Notes: generated by a model from the sequence alone, not told the origin. DNA of 64,000 nt from Sweltsa coloradensis (GCA_024449915.1 JAMZAV010000354.1:186001-250000); one strand, 5' to 3'. Numbered from the stretch's first letter, positions 1-12,320 are shown. Made by a program: numbers and translations.

Positions 1-272
1 ACACTCTCATGTGTAAGAATAAAAACAAAATCTATATGCTAAACAATAATAAGTTGCAAATTGGATACTTACTCGTTAACTTACTATTTGAAAATCAAAC
101 TTTGCCAAAATTTCGAAAATATTGCCAAACACGTCCATAATAAAATGAGAATGTCAAAATAAATAAATATTGAATGAATGTATGTGAAACATAAACAGTG
201 TTGTTGCAAGGAAGTGAACTCATTATGAGAATGGATTACAACCTTACCAAAATTAGCAGAATGTTTTACTAT

Positions 273-278
273 TTTATT
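273..278 (-). promoter_or_regulatory. poly-A signal for minus-strand gene end
   Basis: The minus strand reads AATAAA here, about 110 bases past the stop codon of the terminal exon candidate at 386-574. Its spacing fits a normal 3' UTR. Confidence 0.4.
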
Positions 279-385
279 TTACAGGGAAAATAGAAAATAC
301 GACTTATTTTTAAGTCACCGTCAGCACAAGCACATCTACGACTGAGTGGGATGGGATTCACGGTATTGCGACGTCAGACAGATCC

Positions 386-574
386 TCAGAAAGTAAAGCA
401 ACATTGAGCCTGGTCAGGATAATAATAGGAGATTTGAAAGTGAATATTATAGTACGGAGCTTTTGAAGTAGAGGTCATAGTCGAACCCCAGATTGACCAT
501 TTTATTTTGTCTAGCGGTGTTTCATATGTCACCACATCAAAAGTATCGTCAACCCAGACATATATTTGAAACAC
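386..574 (-). CDS. candidate terminal exon, unknown protein
   Basis: On the minus strand a 62-codon open frame starts right after the acceptor-like sequence TTATCGGTTGTTAG at phase 0 and ends in TGA. It has an in-frame TAG just before the acceptor, so it must be spliced to be translated. The peptide is aromatic and beta-rich rather than the Lys/Asn/Ile mix expected from random AT-rich DNA: it begins VFQIYVWVDDTFDVV, contains KIKWSIWGSTMTSTSK and ends QAQCCFTF. A poly-A signal follows. The exon at 3035-3137 ends at phase 0 and would join it directly. I do not recognise the family. Evidence is splice sites, composition and phase only, so chance is not excluded. Confidence 0.42.
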   Translation of the reverse strand: MFQIYVWVDDTFDVVTYETPLDKIKWSIWGSTMTSTSKAPYYNIHFQISYYYPDQAQCCFTF

Positions 575-927
575 CTAACAACCGATAACAATCTAAAATA
601 AAGCACCAAGCTAAAATCCTTGTACTGAAATATAGGCCTAGTAAACAATTTAGCAAGGTGAGTTTCATCACGGTATGAAATATATATGGTCCCGTTCCGA
701 GTTTTGATAGATTGTTTTGTTGTGACAGCCAGACAGACGAGAAGTTGGCGTGATTCTGAAAAGAGGGTATATTATATTAATGTATCGACCGACCTAGGAC
801 ACACCGCCCCGTCAGAGTTCAATGGCCCATGCAGACGGGGCCCACCTAACTTGGTTGGGGGTGAGGCAGTCCAGGGTTGGCCTGGCCTTCGTGTTTATCT
901 GTATTGCGGTCAGTCTGAACAAGCCGT

Positions 928-942
928 GGGGGGGGGGGGGGG
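928..942. repeat. poly-G run (15 bases)
   Basis: Uninterrupted G run. Similar pure G or C runs recur across the window. Length is likely unreliable in sequencing. Confidence 0.9.
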
Positions 943-1044
943 ACCAGTATTGTGCTGATTTAGCCTGGACGGTTATTATTACTATTGTTTTGACAAATAA
1001 GGGACAAATGAAATTAGGAATACACAATTGCACACTAAATGATA

Positions 1045-1245
1045 ACTAGTAATTGAATGGATTACAAAATAAAAGTACCCCACAAAAGCTGAGCTATCAA
1101 TGAGCAAATGTAAAAATGTGTATCATTTATTTAATTTAATTGAATAAGATAAGATGAAAATAAAAAATAAATATAATTAAAGTTAATTATGTTGTTCTGA
1201 GCACTGGAATAAAGTTTATGTTATTTATAGATAATTGGCAGTTGG
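1045..1245 (+). repeat. dispersed repeat, copy 1 (pairs with 14095-14290)
   Basis: Shares long blocks with 14095-14290 in the same orientation, including GCTGAGCTATCAATG, ATAATTAAAGTTAATTATG and GAGCACTGGAATAAAGTTT. No reading frame or terminal repeat was seen. Probably two copies of an unclassified non-coding element. Confidence 0.7.
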
Positions 1246-1819
1246 CACATTTATATAAATTTAATACTATTTGATTATTTCCAAATGACATTTGACATTG
1301 AGGCATTTATTTGTTTAAGGGCGCGTCATCCGTCAACCCTAGATGGAGGGAGGCAGACTCGTGCGGTCAGATCCAGTCACAGGCAAGGAGAGAGACGGCG
1401 TGGAAATAGAAATCCAAAAAAAAACAAATACACCTCTCACAAATCACCCCCCCCCCCACCCCAAAAAAAATGTTAGCAACAAAAATCGAATTTGTATGGG
1501 ACATTTTTTATTGCTCACAAATTGAATGTTTGCTCCTGTAGCTTGTAGAGGAGATGGTCGCCATGATCAATTGTTATAATATATGTGTTGTAGCAAAATA
1601 GGGATGATATCGGGTCTCCGATTGACCCAAAACCGAACATTATTTGAATTTTTAATCCATACTAAGGATTCGAATTTTCTTCGAGTACGTTTTTCTTTAA
1701 TTTGTAGACATCATTAACAAAGTAAAACACTGCACATTTATATGAAATTAGTACAACGTTTTATTTTTTTATGTTGTTATTAATTATCAATTATAATTAA
1801 AACAATATTAATACTGTGT

Positions 1820-2520
1820 GACCTGCCTCCACCCCCATCAGGGCAACGATCTTCCCCTGACCGTTCACCCCCCGTCCACCCGCTCAGCACAGTTGCCCCC
1901 GGCTAGCCGGTGTTCTTAGGGATGTCGGTGCGACAAGGGCGTGCTGTGTGTGTGACACGCCACATTTCCATCCTGCCCCTGCGACCAGCCGTCACACCAC
2001 CCGCAACACACCACGCCGCCAACATCGAAACCAAACCATGACCTATCCTGTTTGTTACTTTATTAAGCCCCTAATCTATTCCATCGATTAGATGTTAATT
2101 TTTTTTCATAACTAATTCGTAGAGACTTGGATAGATTATAATATTAAAGTAGCGCAAAGTAATTAACGAGTTTTTAAGTAGTTTTTTTTTCACCGCCGCC
2201 GCCGCTGCCGTGTGTGTGTCGCTGCATTCTGAGTGGCGGTCTGTCCGTTTGCCTTGGAGAAGTGTATTCACCTTTCAAAAGTACGCAGGCTGCAGCTAGG
2301 CCGGACTGCGTGGCCGTGAGCCGGCTCAATGTACCTGGCATTGGCTTAGGTCCGGGCTATGTCCCGACCTTGGGACAGGCCAATGCCCTCCTGGTCTGAA
2401 CCCGCAAGCGCGCTTTTCACAGCTACTGACGAAAGACCAGTGCAGTCTGGGAGCGCCGAAACCGGGCGTCGATACCAGCCCAACCCGCCCGGCAACCCTT
2501 GTGATTAAAGATTCATTCAT
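1820..2520. other. GC-rich block with CCG and GT repeats
   Basis: Two GC-rich stretches (about 1820-2040 and 2190-2520) interrupt AT-rich DNA, separated by about 150 AT-rich bases. The second starts with (CCG)n and (GT)n. Open frames here are expected from base composition and none has convincing splice sites. The right end, finishing TTGTGATTAAAGATTCATTCA, resembles the end of a non-LTR element, but no reverse transcriptase peptide is visible. It could also be a CpG-type promoter region. Confidence 0.35.
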
Positions 2521-2639
2521 ACGCGGGGTGGGAGTACTCGAAATCTAGGTCGTGTATGAAGGGGTGGTTTATGTACAGAGCTCAGAAGACAAGGGATGAT
2601 TTTTGCAGCTAGATTTTTCTTCTAAGCCACCGATACAGC

Positions 2640-2830
2640 GGAGAACCGAAGCGTGTGGTACAAACAGACGTGGGTTCGAACCCCGAAAACACCACTTAAG
2701 AAATTCTGCACCAAGTTCTCAAACCCTCAATCCAGACCCTCTTTAACCAATGTAGGGTAATATGGAAATCAATCCAGAAAAAAAAAAACCCCATCTCAGC
2801 GGAACCAATAATGATTTCCATACTATCAAT
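2640..2830. repeat. tRNA-like SINE fragments
   Basis: A B-box-like GGGTTCGAACCCC lies at about 2672-2685 on the plus strand. It is followed at 2755-2815 by GGAAATCAATCCAGAAA and CCCATCTCAGCGG, which match the SINE family seen at 24440 and 54270 in reverse orientation. Both are partial. Confidence 0.5.
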
Positions 2831-3034
2831 ACCTACAGGAGTGTGAAATATGTGTAGTAAGGTCTCGATTATGGATCGTGACTTTTATTTTTGTGTTGTC
2901 TTTCATCCCCTTCCTACCCATCCAAATCCACACATACCATTCAACAATTGTTTCAGTTCACGTAATTGCAAAATGCAAGTGTACACTATATTTTTACTTT
3001 CCACATGGTTTGTTTTAAATGTAGGTCCACTCAC

Positions 3035-3137
3035 GCGAACCACCACTGATGATCTCATGAAAATAGGCCAAACATCCTCGGCCAGTGGTATTATTAAACG
3101 CATGGATGGTTGATAATATTGTGTGGTAACTGTGTGA
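3035..3137 (-). CDS. candidate internal exon, unknown protein
   Basis: On the minus strand the acceptor CCTTATTTATCAG is followed by one base plus 34 open codons and then the strong donor CGC|GTGAGT. The peptide begins HTVTTQYYQPSMRLIIPLAE and continues DVWPIFMRSSVVVR. The phases are 1 base at entry and 0 at exit. The exit phase matches the exon at 386-574. The entry phase needs a preceding exon ending with two bases, which the exon at 42915-42997 has, although a 40 kb gap makes a direct join doubtful. The frame is open only in this reading. No family was recognised. This is one of the better exon calls because both splice sites are strong. Confidence 0.45.
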
Positions 3138-3179
3138 CTGATAAATAAGGATGTGGGTTACGATGTCACGTCGTGAGGA

Positions 3180-3310
3180 GAGATGGGGGTTGACTATAGC
3201 AAGTCACCGATAGAAGTAGTCCACGCTCTACACGCGAGAGTGACTCGGAAGGTCATCGGTCGGGACTGGACACCGGCAACCCTGACTGAAGGTTCCTACC
3301 TAACTAACTG
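3180..3310 (+). repeat. tRNA-derived SINE, family II
   Basis: Contains CACCGGCAACCCTGACTGAAGG, the tail motif shared with copies at 25640, 31650, 34375, 39540 and 63105. The tRNA-like head is eroded. Confidence 0.55.
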
Positions 3311-3524
3311 TCGGGCAGAATATCTTAATTTTATTTATCCCATTCACAGTGAAATATCTTATTTTTACGTCGGTATATTGTAACTTATTTCAGTTATCAT
3401 CATCGAACAGTAATCTTCAAACTAAATATTAAAATAAACTAAGGAATAAATAAACAGCGGGTACGAGAGTACTTAACAAAGGGAGCGAGGACCATCGTGA
3501 ATATCATGATTGTCTGTGTTCAAG

Positions 3525-3620
3525 ACTTTTGGTGGAGGCGCCGGGTCCAGGCCTTTTTCCAACTTTGTGGTGGGCTAATTCCACCCCCTAACCTCCAGGG
3601 TCATTCAAACCAGGGCAATA
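3525..3620 (+). repeat. R1 repeat, end fragment
   Basis: Begins TTTTGGTGGAGGCGCCGGGT, the conserved end of the R1 family, followed by the GGGCTAATTCCACCCCCTAACC segment. The opposite R1 end is missing. Confidence 0.5.
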
Positions 3621-4204
3621 CCAATAAAACGAATTCCTATATATTTGACTTTTATTCTCTTAAAATTAAAATTTGTTGTATAGTTTTACATCAACGAAAA
3701 ACAGAACAAATAATAATAAAAGTGTATCGCGTTTGAATTTGCTATCGTTTCATTAGGCCTAGTCGAGCGGGCAGTAGGTATTTCTGTACTATCTGTTGAA
3801 GTGGGCTTTACAAACACCGTGATTATTTAAAGTTAAGCGGCCCTACGTGAAATACGGTCGCGTGTCTAGAACTCAGAAGTCATTGTTTGGTTGTCTACGA
3901 ATTAAGATAATTCCAGGTTTTATTCTCGCAGTCAAGGACAGTTCGAATTTTAACCTTGAGACATTTGAATGTTGTGCCTGTTAATTTGAATGCCAGAGAA
4001 TGAAATTACAACAAGCCTACCATTTTCGTCGATTTTTTAGTTTCTCTTTGATTGCCGACGGACGTTGCAGCTTAATTTGATGGTGCACATGCAAATTTAT
4101 TCGAAACCTTGACTTTTTTTGTTTGTTTGGAGGAAGGTATACATGACTCAATCAACGTAAGGTGAATGGGTCTGTGTTTTAATTGATGGATTAAAACTGC
4201 ATCA

Positions 4205-4525
4205 ATATTATGTCTTTGAATTATTAATACAATTGTTCAACTAAAAATGGCAAAATTATCGATAATGCCTTAATTTCAAGTTGGTTCCAAGTCATAAGGC
4301 ACTGGGACCGATGTCGAAAATGACAACTATACTTTTCTGTCCGTCCGTCTGTCTGAGCAATATCAGTCTGACGATAAAATCCGAGCATGTGCAGATTTTT
4401 GTTGACATTGTCGTCCAAGAAGGATGATATAGAATGTGTTTGGTGAACCTGGGGCTGGGGGTCGGGGAGTGAGGCTAGACCTACATAAAAGTGAGAATAG
4501 TGTGGACCCGGCACCTCCACCAAAA
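4205..4525 (-). repeat. R1 repeat, degenerate copy
   Basis: Holds the R1 landmarks in order: a TGTCCGTCCGTCTGTC block, a TTGTTGACATTG block, GGATGATATAG, a GC-rich GGGGCTGGGGGTCGGGG block and the terminal CCCGGCACCTCCACC. The open frame across it on the minus strand is incidental, because it is not kept in other copies. Confidence 0.6.
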
Positions 4526-4529
4526 GCGA

Positions 4530-5460
4530 TAAGAAAATTGCAGTTCCCTCCTTATTTTTGTATTCCCTTACTTCTTACCAGTGTACTTTAACTTGGTGTT
4601 TCACATGATCACATTAGTAAAACAGATGTTGTACATATTTCACTGCACATTATTGTCCCCTATATCTTATCTGTTGCACATCCCCTTTAATTAAATCCAC
4701 TCCACGAGTCAGCCGTGCATCAAAATGCTGTATACATTTATGTGAAATAATCATAAAATATGATTAACAGTACAGAGGCATGTAGTTGTCGTAAAAATAA
4801 AAGGCTCTTTGTTTGTGCTATTTCCAAAAACGTTGAATTATTCAAAATTTGGCTGAGAGCGGTGCATCTTTTTTCTTGAAAAATTTGTGATTATTTAGGG
4901 TCTGGTTCTTGTGAAGGACTTGTAGGTTACAATAAAAATATGTGTAAATAAACCCAGAAAATAAAAACATGGGAATTGAGAGGGGAAAATAAAATAAATT
5001 TTTGTTTTGGATTTGCCCCAAAAACGGGAAATAATGGTAAAAATGCTATATTAGATGTTCTGTTTTAGCCGTTTAATTTTAGTTTTTTAAATCAGTTTTT
5101 ATAAATATTTCACAAAATTTACAAAAATTGAATTCCTCGTTACATGCAGTTGAGTAAGACAGTATTCGTGATCAAAGTATTTGTCCATAATTGCAGGGAT
5201 TTCGTTCTGATGATGTTGTTACTTAGGGGGATTTACATAGCTAACGGTTGATATTCGCTAGTCGTGAAGAACGACCGAACTCAGGAACATCATTACAGCG
5301 ATCGTGTCTGCATGATGAAGAACCAACCTAATTGGAAAGCATTTTCACATTTCAAAATATTACTACAAGTACAGGGCATACCGTAACTATCAAACTACAC
5401 GAGTATCGAAGAAAATGTGAGACAAAATGCAAGATTCCACACGGATACATTTTTAGGCTT
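4530..5460. other. no gene or repeat recognised
   Basis: AT-rich sequence with stops in all frames at short intervals. I see no convincing exon or repeat. Confidence 0.5.
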
Positions 5461-5464
5461 TCTG

Positions 5465-5950
5465 TATTAATAAATAAATAAATAAAAATAAAGAATAAAT
5501 AAATAAATAATAAATAAATAAAAATAAATAAAATAAATGTATTTAGAGTCTACCCACTCAGTTATATAACTGATTTTTAGTGGGGGACTTTAAATCAAAG
5601 CGACCAAGCCAACCCTGTAGGCGATATATAGTGAGCGATAGCCAACCAAAGATCGATTTTTTTAATAGGAAATATCATCAGTATCAATATCAGTGGTATG
5701 GACAGATCGAACACCCGTGGATCAACGCCAGAATCAACAAAGCCGATTCATTACAACTCTGAATTTATTATGTGCTTCGTTGCTAGGACGGCTCCTAAGT
5801 CACCGTTTACAAACTTTTAAGACAAGAACTAATGGACAGTCCAAATCAGAAGTTAAAAAACTTCTGACTTTGGCAGGAATTGAACCCTGGATCTTCTGCA
5901 TTGGAAGCAGATACGCTAACCACAAGACCAACGAGCCACACTCTATGTGG
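5465..5950 (-). repeat. near-complete tRNA-derived SINE, family I
   Basis: Read on the minus strand, this has a tRNA-like head (5871-5939) with A box GGTCTTGTGGTTAGCG and B box GGGTTCAATTCC. A conserved core follows (GGCTTGGTCGCTTTGATTT, then GTCCCCCACT), then an ATAACTGAGTGGGTAGACTC block, and an A/T-rich TTTATTTA tail at 5465-5535. The anticodon arm is perfect (TCTGC/GCAGA) around a loop whose middle bases are CCA, but the acceptor stem does not pair and the T loop is one base short, so it is not a tRNA gene. Related copies lie at 17753, 26108, 40290 and 50052. Confidence 0.8.
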
Positions 5951-5959
5951 TGACCGAGT

Positions 5960-7000
5960 GTAATCCCATGGGAATAGTAAAGCTGGGGTAGGACGATTAC
6001 CTTTTTTTTATCACGAACATGATGTCTAATGTCGGTTGATTGTCGTTAATCATTAAAGCACGGAAATTAATGATTTAGCAATAATTGACATACTATATCC
6101 CATGATTTATTTCTGTCCGTAAGTGTACATCACAGCATTGTTATGGTCACTAATACAGTAATACTATTTAAATTATGGCTCGCGTATTAGTATTGAATAA
6201 CTCATTAAAATTTTGTCTGTATTAGCCGTTTAATTCTGGGTTGTTTATTATCATGAATATTTATCTATTTTAGGGCATCCATTTTGAAATAAATGTTTAA
6301 TGTAATCAATATTCGTTCGACATAGGAGATGTGTATCTGTCTTGTTGTATATCAAATTTCCGGACAAAATTGTATTCCATCGTATAAAAGAGAAATGTCT
6401 GTGATTCGTAACTAAATTTCGTTCGGAGAAGAGAAAAATAAATTGAGATCGGAAGCAATTTAGAATCAAGTTAAGCCATGGCTTCTGCGCTTGAAGTGAG
6501 CTTCCTGCTTGTGACATGAATACATGTGACGTTTTCAATCTCCGTTTTATAATGGCACCCGTTTATTGTATCGGTCTTGAGCATCGCTGGAAAAATATTG
6601 AACTTAAAGCCCTAATATCATCTTCAAGAGTGAACAAAAGGAACTGTATAAAAATGATCGTTATGCTGTAACATAATCATAAAAACAATCACGAAAGTTC
6701 CAAAATAAGGAGTGAAGCTATTTAAAAAACATTCGAGAGTACATTATATACAATATTTACAAAACTTTAGTGGAAAACAACTCTTTATTATACAATACAA
6801 ACATCTATGTTTATTTTTTATTTTTTATTAATTTACTTGTTTTGATATATTTTTGATAATATTTGATTTGCTGTTTTTCATAAAATGCCTGATGACAGAA
6901 ATAGTTTTCATAAATTTCCGAAACGTTGTTTTTATTGCAAAATAAAAAGTTGCATTCCACTAAAGTGTTTTAAATATAAATAAAATAAAATACAGGATTC
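5960..7000. other. no gene or repeat recognised
   Basis: AT-rich. The open minus-strand frame around 6251-6538 has no good splice sites and ordinary AT-biased composition, so I do not call it a gene. Confidence 0.45.
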
Positions 7001-7002
7001 GT

Positions 7003-7185
7003 AACTTTGGTGGAGGTGCCGGGTCGATGGAAATGTTTCTTTTGGATGGGGCTAACCACGCCCCCCGACCCCAAAGGTCACCAAAAAAAAATTTCAATCG
7101 GAGATCATGTTTTTTTGAAATCGACAACGTGACAGATGCACAAATCAAAAAGTGATGCATAAAGAGGAACCTCGCTCCCTAATTA
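7003..7185 (+). repeat. R1 repeat, both ends present
   Basis: Begins TTTGGTGGAGGTGCCGGGT and ends ACCTCGCTCCCTAATTA. The middle has GGGGCTAACCACGCCCCCC and AATCGGAGATCATGTTTTT. At about 180 bp it is one of the copies that shows both ends. Confidence 0.7.
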
Positions 7186-7189
7186 CGCA

Positions 7190-10100
7190 CAAGTAAAAAT
7201 ACATGGTTACAATAGAAGCACTTACTTTGTATAAAATACATTACTTACATGGGCTAGCTATAGCTAAACACAGTCTTTATATTTAACATATGCTAAGGAG
7301 CTGCACTATGGCCAGGGTCGTAATGATATTTGCGTTGTAAATTGACACTTTCTGCAATGATTGGAATGTAAACACTTCATTCAATAAATATTATCATATT
7401 CCGCATCCTTACGTCATGTGGTGGTTGGGTTACTTTAAAACACTTGCGCAACCAATACAAATGAGAAATATGAACAAATTTCCATCGCAAGCTTATATCA
7501 GTGTTCAGAAGAGGGATGTAGACAATACAAATAAAATATAATTTAATGATTTATGTTTAAAATGGCGTATTTGGTGTCATATATGCATAATCAAATTTGA
7601 ATAACCAAGCTTCTTCATTGGGTAGTTCCCAAAATTGTATTGTAAAATAGTTTTAGAATAAAAAAAATATGTTAATTATTTTCAATTTTCTGTGTTCTTT
7701 AAATTCTTTGAACTTACAATTCACTGAATACTTAGTCAAAAAAAGTTTATAAATATTACGAGGTTTATGCTGCGTGTGGTTAAATTCTTCTTAGTAAGAA
7801 TGTGAATTTTGAATTCGTGCCATATACGAGTAACACAACACAGGTACACGACGGACAACATAAAGTTTTCCTGACGCCAGTCAAAATTATTCTGCGATTT
7901 TCAAAGCTATTATTTTGGATTATATTAAAAAATTACAAATCTAAGACGATCTATAACTATGTTGTAATCGTAAACACATATTTTGTCACTCGCGAAACGT
8001 TGATTCGATTTTTAAAGGGCACCGATTCAGATTTTGAGTAAAACTAAAACAGACGAACATTGTCTGAAGTCGTTCTGTCAGTTTTCACGCATCAATAGGA
8101 TTAAATACAACGAGTCGAAGTGTAATAAATAATATTCATATAAGTATGAACAGCTTTGCTGTTTTGTGAAGAAATACTAAGTGTTCATTAGCTTGAGTAC
8201 ACACACTGTTAATAAGTTACGGTTGTGTTTGCAGCTCATTATTTAAATCAGTTATCTCGTAGATCAAAGCGTTGGGAGGTGAATGTTTCATAGCCTGACT
8301 GCAGGGGTGGTGGTGGCGCCACTTGCTAAACGTCACGGCAGACAGGGGCTGGGATTACCATAATACCCCTCTTTGCATCCATGTTCTATATACTACATCG
8401 CACACAAACTCAATGAGCTTATGAAATTATACGATCATCTTTGTTTAAGATGCAATTAGTATAGAAACACATGCAGGGTGCTTATACGTTGACGTAAAAT
8501 TTAAATCATTTTATGTTTATTTAATGAATCTTTTTCAATTATAATTAAATTAATACACAAATACGCTATGAACAATCCACGGGAGTGTTTCCGAATAACC
8601 GAATCGAGAAATAATTAAATATTTATAAATAATATAATAAATAAATATAATAACATAACAACTCAAACCGATGCTAGGTTGTCACACTACCTGCTCGAAT
8701 CCCTTTAAACATATTTAGTAAGTTTTTCATTGACTGCCTGGCAGCGAATGAAAGAGATTCAAGAAGTTAGTGTGGACAATCGGTTAGTGTGAATATTAAA
8801 ATAACAGAAACTAGATTTTGATTACAATTTGAATACTATAATGTTAGCAAAGATATTTTACCCACATTAATAACAATATAATTGGTTGTTAAAGACTTCT
8901 TAAATCTTGTAGTGTACTTTTCTTAACTTTACTGATAACTGAGCTTATTGAATCCGATTTAATAACTTGATAGTTATTAATTAAATCAATAGAATAAACA
9001 GAGAGAAAAATAATATTAACATGAATCAAATCAGATTGGTACCATACAATCGTTTCTACATTTCTCAGGCAAGAAGTTTTTTTTACGTACTAACCATATA
9101 AGTGAAGCCAGAAATGAAGCTAGAGTCACCGATATCGAGTGTCCGCCACTGTATTGTCTATACATGAGACAGTCTCGGATGCAGGCGATTCATTCAAATA
9201 ACTAGTTTCCTAGTAAAGTTAGCTTATGAAGAGCTTGTATTTAATATCACGTGATGCGATGCACGTGAATAACGTAGTAGTCGAGTTGAGACCACAATCA
9301 ACAGGTCGGACTCGGGGGGAGTGTTGGGAGAGCTTGAATGGAAAACTATTTACATCCCGTTGCCTCGCGCTCGCGATAGGAAGTAACTTGTTCCACGTAA
9401 CGCGGTTCATTTTGGAAACTTTTTAGATAAAGCGGCCCTTTTATGACAGCAGTAACTTTTAACTTAAAAAGTTCTATTTATTAAACTTTCGACGCAATTG
9501 CAAATGTTTTTTTAAATTATTTTCTTTTAAAAATATATTCCTATAGAACAAACCCCCCAAAATTGTGGTTTTTCTACATATAACTAGGCATCAGCGATAA
9601 TCATTTAGTATTAGGGTTTGTAGGTCAACATAAAACATTCTTTTTTTAGTCATTTTTAGTCATTTTAGTCAGTCATAAAGTCATTAAGTTGAATCATTTT
9701 ATAATTTCCATAATGCTACTCGTTTCGCCAATTTTTTCTAGTGAGTAACTTGTTTAGTGTAACTTTTAACATTCAAAGTAACTTTTCAGTTACATTATGA
9801 TAAGGAAACTTTAACGATTAAAAGTTTCTTTCATAGGCAAGTTAAGTAATTTATGTAAGACTGCTCGTGACCAAGTTTCTTTTCTTGGAGGAAACATGTT
9901 TGGAAATGTGTATGGAAAATGTTTAACAGAATAAAAAATTTGATATTTGGGTTTATTTGAAATATTATAGCATATGATCAGATTTATTACGGTTCCTGGT
10001 TTTAACGTTTCTGTACATGACTTGAGACGCGCTTCGAATTATAACTAGATAATCTAATCGATGTATCGATTTTGTTCTTCCTCTCACATCTATTATACAA

Positions 10101-12290
10101 TCACTCCTTATAATTATAATTCATATTTGACACCTTTTCTAGTCCTCAACCAACTCTTCCCACATTATAATTTCAAACAACAAACATAGCTTCCGATAAT
10201 GAGATATGTCACGTGTCACTAATAGGGGGAGGGGGGGGGGGTCGCTCATTATCCGTCTGTTTCGTTGAATCGAACAAAGGCAATACTTCGAATCACGTGA
10301 CAACAAAACACCACTTCTCGCACGTCATATTCTTGACCCAAACCTAGGATAACATTATTCTTCCTGGTAGCCGTTTTTCCATCAGGCATCGACCTCAATG
10401 TGTCTGTTGTATACACATTCGCTCGTATAACCTGACAACCAGGCCGCAATATTGATTCCTTCAGCCCATTGAAGCTATCCTAATATATTATTCATTGCTG
10501 CATTATGATTAATCGACTAGCTGAATATTTCCGCATCAAAAAGACGAGTGATTTGACACCAAACATTGCACTCGAATGCGACGTTGTCGGATCTGTGTCG
10601 TGTGTCGAGTCGTGCAATGTTGGGCTAGGTAGGAAACACGCCTCGACTCGCTTCCACATGCACGACATTGCGTGATAATTGTTTTAGAATTGCATTTCTA
10701 TAATTTTCGTAATATTGATTTTAAAAACTTCCTATTTCCGTAGAAAAGTTATTTGTGTACGTTGTAATAAAAATATCAATAAAATTAAAAATATAAAACA
10801 AGACATCACATTTTCACAAAAAAACGACTTAAAAATGGAATCATAAGCAAGTAACTAGTATTTTTGGTAAAACATTGAAATTTAAAGAATTTCTATGAAA
10901 GTAAACCCTGTCCATTATAAGATGTATACTAAAAGTGATCACAATTTTGATCCGATAACATTGCTGTTTCTTGGTCAATCGTCCTCAAATCATTATAAAT
11001 TGAAAAAAGTGTATGCATTGCAGTGATATCAATCGTAAAGAAATTACTATTTCTTTTAAATTAGAGACCTATCTCACTACTTTCTTTTGCAAAGGCACAG
11101 CATAAGAGTTAGATTCGAGTTCAATATTGGTGTTGAGTTGTCTTCTTATCGAGATCTAAGTAACTATGATTAAAATTTGTATGCATGCTGCTGACGGGTT
11201 GATATTAGTGGTTATGCTATAGGCCTATAATTATATTGGGTTATTATATTGAGTGTTATTTAATAAGCTATTGTACCTGGCAGTGACAAAAGTAGCAGAC
11301 TCGTTTGTCCTTGTTCATACAACTCTGCCTGCCCATAAATACCAAGTCAGTATGTGAAAGTTGGATGTCTTAGTCTTGCATAATCGGACTTTGTGTTATG
11401 GAACTTCCCAGAAAAAGTTGTTAAACTAAAATAACATTTATATTGTTTTCAATTTTCATGCATCTATTGCCAAACTTGTATTACTGAACGTTAGGGAAGG
11501 AATACGCCTGCGGGGGCTTTTAAAATAATTAATCAATTCCAGCATCATATTTTGTATTATTTTTCTTTCATTCATGCTGGAGGGAATTGAGCGCACGAAT
11601 CCACGATGTCTCGGATCTTATATAAGCAGTGATCTAACTCGATCTATCGGTGCATCTTCGAGAAGAGATATTAAATTCCATTTATGTAGGCATACTCATT
11701 TATTTAATGGTAATCTTGTGTTTACAAAGGATGACAATAAATGAAACAAATATTACACAAATGGACATAAAATAATAAATAGTAATTGAACAAAAATCAA
11801 AATAATAACATTACAGGTACAATGTAATAGTCAAAGGATGGAATGAAATAAATCAAAATTGAATTTTGTCAAGGTTAGTGGGTGGATCAGGAATCAACCT
11901 CTCTCACACTGTTCGACAGGAGTGGGCTACGTGCGGGTGTCGAGCACATCTCCACCCAGGTTGATAGCGAAATATAGCGAGTTCTATCTACTCTAGCCTT
12001 AGTTGTTACGTAACTACACAACCGCGCGTAGACGTAAACAGCACTCAACTCTTACATAATAACTATCAATATTATTTGGAACACGAGTCTTTTTAAAAGA
12101 TGTGATGGCCAAATTAAAAAAAAGTGTGTTTGTTCCATGTTACCCCCTCCCACAATCCCACTACAATTTTTGACGATTGTACTAATATACATTTTAAGCA
12201 TAATTATTATTATAAACTCTTTTGTAAAAATATGGAACCCATTTTAAAAAAACTGTCAACTTGCAGAAAACTTAAGCTTTAAAAATAAAT
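7190..12290. other. long stretch without recognisable features
   Basis: Five kilobases of AT-rich DNA. A 17-base G-rich run lies at 10224-10241 and short direct repeats of the AGTCATTTT type at 9650-9690. Open frames such as 7802-8041 and 9219-9426 lack splice support. Regulatory DNA cannot be excluded by eye. Confidence 0.5.
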
Positions 12291-12303
12291 TATGAGTACA
12301 CCT

Positions 12304-12320
12304 CCCCCCCCCCCCCCCCC
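12304..12320. repeat. poly-C run (17 bases)
   Basis: Pure C run followed by ATCACAAC. No associated element recognised. Confidence 0.9.

Noticed and set aside
1519..1564. Start exon MATISSTSYRSKHSI on the minus strand
   Set aside because: Donor TTT|GTGAGC is fair, but its one-base exit does not fit the downstream exon at 574 and it is too short to stand alone.
4224..4523. 99-codon minus-strand frame
   Set aside because: Explained by the R1 repeat; other R1 copies do not keep the frame.
5871..5939. tRNA-Trp gene
   Set aside because: The anticodon arm is good, but the acceptor stem does not pair, the T loop is one base short, and the sequence continues into a SINE body.
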